Of a stretch of DNA of 5,139 nt, positions 1-5,096 are shown piece after piece. Position numbers and translations under genes: made by a program. Positions within the stretch are counted from its first letter, which is position 1. Every line of letters begins with the position of its first letter. This DNA is from Armatimonadota bacterium (GTDB taxonomy: Bacteria > Armatimonadota > Fimbriimonadia > Fimbriimonadales > Fimbriimonadaceae), in NCBI GenBank assembly GCA_023428805.1, contig JAEYWW010000027.1:1-5139 (forward strand), written 5' to 3'. A model generated the notes under the pieces. That model worked only from the letters and a program-made list of their open reading frames with translations. It was not told where the DNA came from and searched no databases.

Positions 1-275
1 GTTTTGCAAAGTGCCTGGAAAGGTTCGACGTGCTCCTCGGCAAGCTCATCGCCAAGCTCCGCCCGGGCGACCTCCTCATCCTCACGGCCGACCACGGCAA
101 CGACCCCACCACCCCCAGCACCGATCACAGCCGCGAGTTTGTGCCTGTTGCGTTGATCGGTGAGCAGGTTCAACCCGGGAAATTAGGGGATACGGTCGGA
201 ATGGCGGCGATCGGAGCAACCGTCGCGGGATGGATCGGCGAGCCGTGGGACAAAGGCGTGAACCTCAGCGCTTGA
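1..275 (+). CDS. deoB: Phosphopentomutase, C-terminal part (5' end outside window)
   Basis: Phosphopentomutase interconverts ribose/deoxyribose 1-phosphate and 5-phosphate in cytoplasmic nucleoside salvage. It belongs to the alkaline phosphatase superfamily and needs two Mn2+ ions. The reading frame is open from base 3 and gives the last 90 residues. The diagnostic block is TADHGNDP followed by STDHSREFVPV. The Asp-His pair and the downstream His sit 12 residues apart (window residues about 30, 31 and 42), matching the metal ligands D347, H348 and H359 of E. coli DeoB. The DP-T plus TDH-RE pattern separates it from phosphoglycerate mutases of the same superfamily. The usual GTDHTRE is STDHSRE here, a mild change. 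The protein ends a few dozen residues later, as the family does. The stop lies 11 bp inside the 3' end of the convergent membrane-protein gene, and no terminator is visible between them. Confidence 0.93.
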   Translation, partial: FAKCLERFDVLLGKLIAKLRPGDLLILTADHGNDPTTPSTDHSREFVPVALIGEQVQPGKLGDTVGMAAIGATVAGWIGEPWDKGVNLSA

Positions 276-756
276 CCAGCGAATCTGATGGAGCCACGGC
301 ATCAAGCGCCAAGCCGCGCCGCCTGGCTTCCAGCGGCCACGCGACAAAGTCGAACCAGGCGTGCCAAAGCCCGCTTATCAACATCATTGTCGCAGGCACA
401 GTGGATATCCAAGCCGCTGAAGCCGGATTGGCAAACTGACTTGACCAACCTGCCCAGGTCCAGGGAAGAAACAAGGCAAACGCAAATGGGCTGGAGATTG
501 AGCCGTACCATGCTTTGGTATTAATGGTGTAGAAGATTTGTAGAGCGATCAAAGTTAGTCCGATCAATCCTCCTGCGATGATTAAGATCATAAGAGTGTC
601 TCGTTCTTTGTCCAATAAAATTCCCCCGACGGGAAGCACTCCGATGATGAGGCCGGAGAAAACTTGAATCGGCACCGCCCAGGCCGCCTTGAGGCGATGC
701 TCTACTTTGAACCTGCTTGTCAGCTTCTCAAAGGGTGGCTTGGACTGGACTCTCAT
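265..756 (-). CDS. Small four-helix membrane protein of unknown function
   Basis: I do not recognise this 163-residue protein. It has a basic N-terminus (residues 1-23) and four likely membrane segments at about 24-48, 54-77, 87-108 and 113-141. The third and fourth are rich in Trp and Phe (PWTWAGW, WHAWFDFVAW). A short Arg-rich then polar tail follows (EARRRG... to VKR), which by the positive-inside rule would be cytoplasmic. The ATG at 756 was chosen because it falls 10 nt after the stop of the upstream regulator gene. In-frame ATGs at 783 and 807 would overlap that gene. No good Shine-Dalgarno lies at a normal distance, although GGAG overlapping the regulator's stop could couple translation. 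The stretch around 520-690 is visibly more AT-rich than its neighbours, which may mean weak constraint or different ancestry. Co-transcription with the metal regulator is likely. A metal-related role is only a guess from position. Confidence 0.72.
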   Translation of the reverse strand: MRVQSKPPFEKLTSRFKVEHRLKAAWAVPIQVFSGLIIGVLPVGGILLDKERDTLMILIIAGGLIGLTLIALQIFYTINTKAWYGSISSPFAFALFLPWTWAGWSSQFANPASAAWISTVPATMMLISGLWHAWFDFVAWPLEARRRGLALDAVAPSDSLVKR

Positions 757-766
757 GGCAGCACGC

Positions 767-1498
767 TCACTCCGGCCAGACATAATCCGCCGGGACGACC
801 CACACATGGCGGGCGACTTCCTTGCCGACGGTGACGGCTTTGCCGTTGATCTCCAGGTTGATCAACGAATCGATTTTGGTCGCGCTGACCGCGCGAAACT
901 CCTTGCGCGGAACCAGGCCCAATTCTTCCAGATGCTGGAGGAACTCCACACGCTCGTCCGTGATGCGGTAAACGCGAAAATCCCCGGGTTCGACATCCTG
1001 CAGCCGGATGCTCGGATCGGTGGTGTCGGGGTCGATGGGCGCGCCCTGGGGGTCGAACTGCGGCTGGCCCATCTTGTCCCACATTCGGTTGATGATGTCT
1101 TCGCCGACGTAGTGCTCCAGCTTGCAGGCCAGCTCATGGAGGTCATTCCACGGCATCCCGAGTTCGGTATGAAAGAAGCTCTTGAGCACCCGGTGCGAAC
1201 GGGTGAGCTGCTTGGCGACCTTCATGCCGTAGTCGGTCAGCCGGATGCCCTGATACGGAACGTGATGCACCAGCCCCAGCTCTGCCATGCGCTTGACCAT
1301 CGTCGTCGCCGAGCCCGGGGAGACGAACATATAGGTCGCAATGTCGCCCGTCGAGACGCTCTCAAATTCGTGCTGGAGGCGGTAGATGCCGTCGATATAC
1401 TCCTCGACACTCTCGCTGAAGAGCCGCTTCGTGCGATCCTGCTCTCCCGGGCGACAGCTTGCGGGCACCCTGAGCGTGAGTTCGTCCTTGTTCGACAT
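767..1498 (-). CDS. DtxR/MntR-family metal-dependent transcriptional repressor
   Basis: This 243-residue protein is a cytoplasmic dimeric repressor type that binds operators when loaded with Fe2+ or Mn2+. After a polar extension (1-27) comes a winged helix-turn-helix (about 28-92) with SVEEYIDGIYRL and VSTGDIATYMFVSPGSATTMVKRM. The dimerisation and metal-binding domain follows (about 95-150, RSHR and HELACKLEH), then a FeoA/SH3-like C-terminal domain (about 165-243, VEPGDFRVYRI and LGLVPRKEF). Matched by spacing to DtxR, the site residues are E33 (DtxR M10), H102 (H79), H121 (H98), C125 (C102), E128 (E105) and H129 (H106). D36 matches E11 of B. subtilis MntR. E33/D36 look like MntR while C125 looks like DtxR/IdeR, so Fe versus Mn preference cannot be assigned. 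DtxR E83 is replaced by K106. The start is an ATG with only a weak GAGCG upstream. The gene lies 85 bp below the cyclophilin gene and 10 nt above the membrane-protein gene. Confidence 0.92.
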   Translation of the reverse strand: MSNKDELTLRVPASCRPGEQDRTKRLFSESVEEYIDGIYRLQHEFESVSTGDIATYMFVSPGSATTMVKRMAELGLVHHVPYQGIRLTDYGMKVAKQLTRSHRVLKSFFHTELGMPWNDLHELACKLEHYVGEDIINRMWDKMGQPQFDPQGAPIDPDTTDPSIRLQDVEPGDFRVYRITDERVEFLQHLEELGLVPRKEFRAVSATKIDSLINLEINGKAVTVGKEVARHVWVVPADYVWPE

Positions 1499-1506
1499 GA
1501 GCGCTC

Positions 1507-1512
1507 ATTTTA
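1507..1512 (-). promoter_or_regulatory. Candidate -10 box of the DtxR-family regulator gene
   Basis: Read on the - strand, TAAAAT (one mismatch to TATAAT) lies 8 nt upstream of the regulator's ATG, inside the 85-bp gap that follows the cyclophilin gene. A hexamer TTTTCG 17 nt further upstream is a poor -35 and overlaps the T-stretch of the candidate terminator. A start site at normal spacing would fall next to the ATG, giving a leaderless or nearly leaderless mRNA, which fits the lack of a strong ribosome binding site. Tentative. Confidence 0.3.
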
Positions 1513-1530
1513 CCGAGCAGTCATCCATGC

Positions 1531-1558
1531 GAAAAGACGCGGCGCAAAATTCGCCGCG
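1531..1558 (-). terminator. Probable intrinsic terminator after the cyclophilin gene
   Basis: On the - strand a perfect 7-bp GC stem (CGCGGCG / CGCCGCG) encloses a 7-nt loop (AATTTTG) and is followed by TCTTTTC. It begins 26 nt after the cyclophilin stop and before the regulator's start. The U-tract is short and interrupted, so termination may be partial. It would separate the transporter-isomerase unit from the regulator-membrane protein unit. Confidence 0.5.
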
Positions 1559-1583
1559 GCTCATTGCCAAGAGGGGATCGCCC

Positions 1584-2342
1584 TTACTTGACCGGCCACT
1601 TGGCGATGCGGATCGTCTTCACGAGCACGGCATCCTTCGGGTCGTCAATGCTGCCATTGTTGGCGGGGTTGCCTGTCTTCACGATCTCGTCCACAACTTC
1701 GATTCCCTTGACGATCTGACCGTAGGCTGAATACTGCCCGTCGAGGAAGTCGGAGTCGGCATGCATCAGGAAGAACTGGCTGCTGGCTGAATCCGGGTCC
1801 TGTGACCGCGCCGCGCTGAGCACACCGCGAACGTGCTTGGTGCTGTTGAATTCGGCAGGAACATTGACTTCCTTGCCCTTCTCCTCATAGCCGCCCGTGC
1901 CCCAGTAGCCAGCTTTGGACAAATCTTTCGTATTCGGGTCGCCGCCCTGGATCATGAATCCCGGAATGCAGCGATGGAATCGCGTTCCATCCCAGAACTT
2001 GGCGTTCGCCAGCTTCTTGAATTGAGCAACGTGCTTGGGAGCAACTGCCGGAAAGAACTTGACGATGATCTGACCCTTGGCCGTCTCAATGACCCCGACC
2101 TCTTCGCCAGTTTTGACTTCTGGAGCCTGGTAGGTGGCGGCTTGGGAAGGCGCTTCGGGGGCAGGAGTGGGATCGGCGGTTTCTTCGGCAGGAGTGCCGG
2201 TAGTGTCTGTGGCCGATGTTTCAGGATTGCCCCCAATCACGTCTGGAGTCGTGCCCTCTGCCTCAGGTTCCTTCGCGCATCCCGCCAAAACGCCAAAAGC
2301 GATCAGCGAACACGCCATCATGAAAATGCGCGATTTGCTCAT
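1584..2342 (-). CDS. Cyclophilin-type peptidyl-prolyl cis-trans isomerase, lipoprotein
   Basis: This 252-residue protein isomerises X-Pro bonds and would act outside the cytoplasmic membrane. The N-terminus has basic residues (K3, R5), a hydrophobic core and the lipobox LAGC with the lipidated cysteine at C22. Residues 23-75 form a Pro/Thr/Glu/Ala-rich low-complexity tether. The cyclophilin domain (about 80-250) shows FHRCIPGFMIQGGDP and SSQFF. R124, F129, Q132, Q189 and F191 match human CypA R55, F60, Q63, Q111 and F113. CypA W121 is replaced by F199, as in E. coli PpiA, a change linked to low cyclosporin affinity. The ATG at 2342 is preferred over an in-frame GTG at 2363 because it places AAGG 5 nt upstream and starts the signal peptide properly. 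The GTG would overlap the transporter gene. The gene follows the transporter by 17 nt, so the two are probably co-transcribed. Confidence 0.94.
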   Translation of the reverse strand: MSKSRIFMMACSLIAFGVLAGCAKEPEAEGTTPDVIGGNPETSATDTTGTPAEETADPTPAPEAPSQAATYQAPEVKTGEEVGVIETAKGQIIVKFFPAVAPKHVAQFKKLANAKFWDGTRFHRCIPGFMIQGGDPNTKDLSKAGYWGTGGYEEKGKEVNVPAEFNSTKHVRGVLSAARSQDPDSASSQFFLMHADSDFLDGQYSAYGQIVKGIEVVDEIVKTGNPANNGSIDDPKDAVLVKTIRIAKWPVK

Positions 2343-2347
2343 TTGAA

Positions 2348-2351
2348 CCTT
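2348..2351 (-). promoter_or_regulatory. Shine-Dalgarno site deciding the cyclophilin start
   Basis: AAGG on the - strand, 5 nt before the ATG at 2342 and within the 17-nt gap after the transporter gene. It supports that ATG over the upstream in-frame GTG and is the clearest ribosome binding site in this gene cluster. Confidence 0.6.
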
Positions 2352-2359
2352 AGTATAGT

Positions 2360-3667
2360 TCACAGGTGCTGTTCCGGCGGCGAAACCAGGCCCCGGGTCT
2401 GCTCGTTCAGGTGCAGTGCGAGCAGCATGATCTTGCGCCGGGTGGTCTGCAGCACCACCAGTTTCCCAAGGTCGGTCTCCACCGCCTCGCCCTGTTTGGG
2501 GACGTGCTGAAGCTCGTCGAAGATGATCTGGCTGACTGAGGCCCGCGAAGAATCGGGATTGATCGGCAGATCGAGAAACTCCAAAATCTCATCCCAGCGA
2601 ACTTTGGGATTGATGACGAGGCGCGTCGCTGAGGCCCAGATGATCGGGTCCTGCTCGCTCTCCAGACGGTCTTGAAGATCGCCAAAAAGCTCCTCAACCA
2701 AGTCTTCCAGCGTGAGCAAGCCGCTGGTTCCGCCGTATTCATCCTGCACGATCAGTATCTGCGAGCGGCTCTCTCGCATGGTCGCAAGGGCGCGGTCGAG
2801 TGTGAGGTTTTCCGGCACAAAAATGGCGGGCTTCATGACGCCTTCCAGTGAAAATCCCGGCTCGTCCCAAGCCTTGATCAAATCCTGGAGATAGACGACC
2901 CCTGTGATCGAATCCATGTCGCCTTCGTAGAGGGGAAGGCGGGAGTGGTTCATGTCCTTGATCCGCACCGAAACCTCCGTCCTGTCGGCTTCCAAGGGCA
3001 GGCATTGCATGTCGAGGCGGTGGACCATGACATCACGCGCGGTCAACTCATCCAGGCGCAGAGCCTTGAGAATCACGTCGGCGTGCTGCTCTTCAAATTC
3101 GCCGGTCGATTCGCTGGTCTGGAGCATCAGCGCGAGCTCTTCCCGGCTCACCGCGTCCTCCATCTCCTCATCAACCTTCATCCCAACCAGCCGCAGGAAC
3201 AGCTTGCCGGAACTATCGAGAAGCCAGATGATCGGCTTTGTGATGACCACCCACAGGCCGAGCGGGCGCATCAGAACGCGGCTCACCGCCTCCGGCTGTC
3301 GAATTGCCAGATATTTGGGAACCAGTTCGCCCAGCACAACCAAGGGGAAAAGCAGGATCAAAATGGAAAGAACCTGCATCAACCCAGCGGGCAGATTGAG
3401 GAAGCTGAGCCCCTTCATGAGGGCCTCGGTCAACGGCGGCTCGGTGATCGCACCGATGGCGATTCCCAGTGCGCTGATGCCGATCTGAATGCCCGCGACG
3501 AAGGATGTCTTCCGGTCGAGGGCGGTCAGCAGAAACTGAGCAAACTTGCTCCCGCGATCCGCTTCAGCTTGAACTCGGCTCCTCCGGAGCCCGATCAGGG
3601 CATATTCCGCCGCAACGAAAGCAGCGTTGCCCACAAAAAGAAGAATGCTGACGAGAACTGTTCCCAT
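2360..3667 (-). CDS. CNNM/CorC (HlyC/CorC, UPF0053) family membrane transporter with CBS pair
   Basis: This 435-residue inner-membrane protein belongs to the CNNM/CorB/CorC/MpfA family, whose characterised members affect Mg2+ (and Co2+) efflux and resistance. The N-terminal DUF21 domain (about 1-165) has membrane segments near 2-25, 56-75, 94-118 and 135-155. Family signatures are FVAAEYALIGLRRSR, QIGISALGIAIGAITEP and VVLGELVPKYLAIR. Two CBS domains follow: about 207-266 (RDVMVHRLDM to GVVYLQDL) and 275-328, ending in the hallmark DEYGGTSGLLTLEDLVEEL. The C-terminal CorC_HlyC domain covers about 345-425. All domains are complete. The ATG at 3667 puts the first membrane helix at the N-terminus, as is usual, with GGTGG about 6 nt upstream. 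An in-frame TTG at 3727 would add 20 polar residues and is less likely. The gene heads a - strand cluster with the isomerase. The ion moved cannot be read from sequence, but a DtxR-family regulator two genes on makes Mn2+ or Mg2+ plausible. Confidence 0.94.
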   Translation of the reverse strand: MGTVLVSILLFVGNAAFVAAEYALIGLRRSRVQAEADRGSKFAQFLLTALDRKTSFVAGIQIGISALGIAIGAITEPPLTEALMKGLSFLNLPAGLMQVLSILILLFPLVVLGELVPKYLAIRQPEAVSRVLMRPLGLWVVITKPIIWLLDSSGKLFLRLVGMKVDEEMEDAVSREELALMLQTSESTGEFEEQHADVILKALRLDELTARDVMVHRLDMQCLPLEADRTEVSVRIKDMNHSRLPLYEGDMDSITGVVYLQDLIKAWDEPGFSLEGVMKPAIFVPENLTLDRALATMRESRSQILIVQDEYGGTSGLLTLEDLVEELFGDLQDRLESEQDPIIWASATRLVINPKVRWDEILEFLDLPINPDSSRASVSQIIFDELQHVPKQGEAVETDLGKLVVLQTTRRKIMLLALHLNEQTRGLVSPPEQHL

Positions 3668-3762
3668 CAGCGACCACCCAACCCCGTACTGTCCGGCTCC
3701 ATATCGCGTTCGCCCCCAGGCGGACAATCGTATGGACGCCGGAAGAACCGGGAGTGTTGCAT

Positions 3763-3772
3763 ATTGGCCAAT
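3763..3772. promoter_or_regulatory. Perfect 10-bp palindrome in the divergent intergenic region
   Basis: ATTGGCCAAT is a perfect inverted repeat in the 144-bp gap between the divergent transporter and aldolase genes. It lies just upstream of the candidate -35 of the aldolase promoter and 2 nt from a second palindrome. Position suggests an operator for one or both genes. No regulator can be named. Confidence 0.35.
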
Positions 3773-3773
3773 C

Positions 3774-3805
3774 TTGACCTCAGGTCATCCAAGCAGGCGT
3801 AAAAT
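3774..3805 (+). promoter_or_regulatory. Candidate promoter of the aldolase gene, long spacer
   Basis: TTGACC (3774-3779, 5 of 6 to consensus) and TAAAAT (3800-3805, 5 of 6) are separated by 20 bp, longer than the usual 17. A start site 6-7 nt after the -10 would fall at the aldolase ATG at 3812, giving a leaderless message. This fits the lack of a well-spaced Shine-Dalgarno. Spacers of 19-20 bp are typical of MerR-family activated promoters, but the dyad here overlaps the -35 rather than filling the spacer. Regulator type is open. Confidence 0.35.
3775..3787. promoter_or_regulatory. Perfect 13-bp palindrome overlapping the aldolase -35: candidate operator
   Basis: TGACCT-C-AGGTCA is a perfect inverted repeat with a single central base. 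It shares five of six bases of the candidate -35 TTGACC and lies 25 bp before the aldolase ATG. A protein bound here would compete with polymerase on the aldolase promoter, so repression is the simplest reading. It is the strongest operator candidate in the window. Confidence 0.45.
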
Positions 3806-3811
3806 GCCTTG

Positions 3812-4681
3812 ATGGTCCAACCCGGTGTCTATCCCGCCTGCACAACCCCATTTGATGACCAGGGGCGGATCGACATGGTCGGCATCGCCAAACTGCTCGC
3901 GTTCTTCGAGGCCTCTGGATGTCGGGGCGCTGTGCTGGCGGGCACCAATGGGGAGGGGCCATCACTCAGCGCGGTGGAGAAGCGCGATCTTCTGCGGGAG
4001 GCGATGCCGCTTCGCGGGAAGCTGGACCTCATCCTCGGGATCGCAACGCCGAGCATCCACGAAGCCAAGTGGCTGACCCAGCAGGCGGGAAAGATTGGAG
4101 CCGCTGCGGTACTCGTCATGGCGCCCAGCTATTTCCGCCGGGCCAGCGAGGAGGGGATCGAAGCATGGTTCACCGCCCTGCTGGATGACGCCCACCTCCC
4201 CGTCATCATCTACCAGCATCCCCCGCTCACGGGAATCACGATCACGACCGAAACGATTCGCCGCCTTGCAAAACACCCCCGCTTCGGCGGGCTCAAAGAC
4301 AGTTCTGGAGACGCTGGAAATCTCTCGCTCTACCGCGAAGCCGCACCGGACCACCCGTTGTTTGTCGGCGACGAAAGACTGCTCTGGCAGGCTTTGGAAG
4401 GCGGATGGGCCGGCACGATCAGCGCGTGCGCCAACGTCATCCCCCAATGGCTGAGTCGCGTGGCTTTGGAGAGGGATGAAGTGAAATTCGAGCTGATCCG
4501 CCCGGTGATCGAACATCTGAGGAGCATTCCTCAACCCGAGGCCAACAAGGCGATTCAGCACGCTCTCGGGCTGATCAACAGCCCTGAACCAAGACTGCCC
4601 TTGCTGGCTTATGAGTGTGTTGAGCAGCTATCGTTGCTGGACAAAGTCCTCGGAATCAATCCCGGGAATCTGGGTATTTAG
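3812..4681 (+). CDS. Class I aldolase/lyase of the DHDPS/N-acetylneuraminate lyase family
   Basis: This 289-residue cytoplasmic TIM-barrel enzyme has the usual family length. Enzymes of this family form a Schiff base with pyruvate or a related 2-oxo acid and make or break C-C bonds. Visible motifs are PACTTPFDDQG (8-18), the pyruvate-carboxylate loop GTNGEGPSLS (44-53), APSYFRR (104-110; Y107 matches DapA Y107), IIYQHP with general-acid Y134, and GLKDSSGD with Schiff-base K162. E. coli DapA R138, which binds aspartate semialdehyde, is L139 here (YQHPPLTG). GTNGE and K-D-S-x-G-D also resemble 4-hydroxy-2-oxoglutarate aldolase (HOGA1-like) more than DapA. A role in lysine synthesis is therefore doubtful, and a sugar-acid or hydroxyproline-type degradative aldolase is more likely. 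The ATG at 3812 is chosen; a TTG at 3809 adds one residue. Only a distant AGGCG lies upstream. The gene is alone on its strand, divergent from the transporter and followed by repeats. Confidence 0.9.
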   Translation: MVQPGVYPACTTPFDDQGRIDMVGIAKLLAFFEASGCRGAVLAGTNGEGPSLSAVEKRDLLREAMPLRGKLDLILGIATPSIHEAKWLTQQAGKIGAAAVLVMAPSYFRRASEEGIEAWFTALLDDAHLPVIIYQHPPLTGITITTETIRRLAKHPRFGGLKDSSGDAGNLSLYREAAPDHPLFVGDERLLWQALEGGWAGTISACANVIPQWLSRVALERDEVKFELIRPVIEHLRSIPQPEANKAIQHALGLINSPEPRLPLLAYECVEQLSLLDKVLGINPGNLGI

Positions 4682-4711
4682 CAGCCTTGGTCATTCGGTC
4701 ATCAGTTGTCG

Positions 4712-4801
4712 ACAGAGTGCCGCCCTTTCAGGGCTAGTACAACGCAACCCCGGCGCATCCAGGGCTTCGCCCTTCGCTGCGGGATAGCGGCCCGTTGGGC
4801 C
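4712..4801 (+). repeat. 90-bp multi-hairpin intergenic repeat, copy 1
   Basis: First of three copies. It contains three 13-bp mini-hairpins, each a 5-bp stem with a 3-nt loop: GCCCT-TTC-AGGGC (4722-4734), AGGGC-TTC-GCCCT (4761-4773) and GGCCC-GTT-GGGCC (4789-4801). It matches the copy at 4969-5058 at 85 of 90 positions without gaps; differences are at 4721, 4738, 4767, 4784 and 4786. It begins 30 bp after the aldolase stop. No reading frame of note and no transposase are seen. Confidence 0.85.
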
Positions 4802-4840
4802 AAGTGGGTGATCCAGCAGTTACTTCAAAGTGCAGGACCG

Positions 4841-4880
4841 TTTTTGTCGGGGACTGCGGGTCCCCGTTGCACGCAAAGAC
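4841..4880 (+). repeat. T-run plus stem-loop module, copy 1
   Basis: Five T residues, then a perfect 7-bp stem CGGGGAC (4848-4854) and GTCCCCG (4860-4866) around a 5-nt loop, then TTGCACGCA. It matches 5100-5139 at about 30 of 40 positions. The T-run is 5' of the stem on the + strand and A-rich on the - strand, so it is not an intrinsic terminator in either direction. Confidence 0.6.
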
Positions 4881-4881
4881 A

Positions 4882-4968
4882 GGCCCGAAGGGCCGACATC
4901 ACACAGCGAAGGGCGAAGCCCTGGTCGGAGGGCCATGGGATTAGGAGAGCCCTGAAGGGGCGCTATCA
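4882..4968 (-). repeat. 90-bp multi-hairpin intergenic repeat, inverted diverged copy
   Basis: Reverse-complement copy of the same element. Its mini-hairpins are GGCCC-GAA-GGGCC (4882-4894), AGGGC-GAA-GCCCT (4910-4922) and GCCCT-GAA-GGGGC (4949-4961, closing with one G-T pair). Distances between them (28 and 39 bp) equal those in copy 1 exactly, so no indels have occurred between hairpins. The 21 bp at 4905-4925 are identical to the complement of copy 1, while the stretch between the second and third hairpins is strongly diverged. It abuts the next direct copy head to head. Confidence 0.75.
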
Positions 4969-5058
4969 ACAGAGTGCTGCCCTTTCAGGGCTAGCACAAC
5001 GCAACCCCGGCGCATCCAGGGCTGCGCCCTTCGCTGCGGGGTTGCGGCCCGTTGGGCC
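4969..5058 (+). repeat. 90-bp multi-hairpin intergenic repeat, copy 2 (direct)
   Basis: Direct copy at a 257-bp offset from copy 1, about 94% identical. Mini-hairpins are at 4979-4991, 5018-5030 (loop TGC instead of TTC) and 5046-5058. All stems are intact, and four of the five substitutions against copy 1 fall outside stems and loops, the other in a loop. With the inverted copy just upstream it could form a larger hairpin centred near 4970. Confidence 0.85.
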
Positions 5059-5096
5059 GGTTGGGTTCAACATTTCATTTGGCAATTTGGATCACA

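Noticed and set aside
689..1591. A 300-codon open frame on the + strand across the regulator gene, longer than the gene itself.
   Set aside because: The - strand frame encodes a full DtxR-family protein with conserved metal ligands and a complete FeoA-like domain. The + strand translation shows no recognisable domain and is the usual antisense shadow in GC-rich DNA.
2352..2357. TATACT on the - strand just before the cyclophilin start, resembling a -10 box.
   Set aside because: No -35-like hexamer lies at 16-18 bp upstream (the sequence there is GC-rich coding end of the transporter gene), and the 17-nt gap argues for co-transcription.
3700..3727. TTGTCC and GATATG with 16-bp spacing on the - strand as a transporter promoter.
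   Set aside because: The -10 matches consensus at only 3 of 6 positions. A promoter must exist in this region but I cannot place it.
2945..3802. A 285-codon open frame on the + strand opposite the transporter gene.
   Set aside because: It lies mostly opposite the membrane and first CBS parts of a complete CNNM/CorC protein. Its translation is polar low-quality sequence without family features, so it is an antisense shadow.
3962..4561. A 199-codon open frame on the - strand opposite the aldolase gene.
   Set aside because: The + strand carries a full-length aldolase with catalytic motifs. The opposite frame has no recognisable domain and no start context.
4689..4702. Short direct repeat GGTCAT-TC-GGTCAT just after the aldolase stop.
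   Set aside because: Only two 6-bp copies with no supporting context. Within chance expectation.
4848..4866. The strong GGGGAC/GTCCCC stem-loop as a terminator for the aldolase gene.
   Set aside because: No T-tract follows the stem on either strand (the T-run precedes it on +), and it lies about 165 bp after the stop inside a repeat module.
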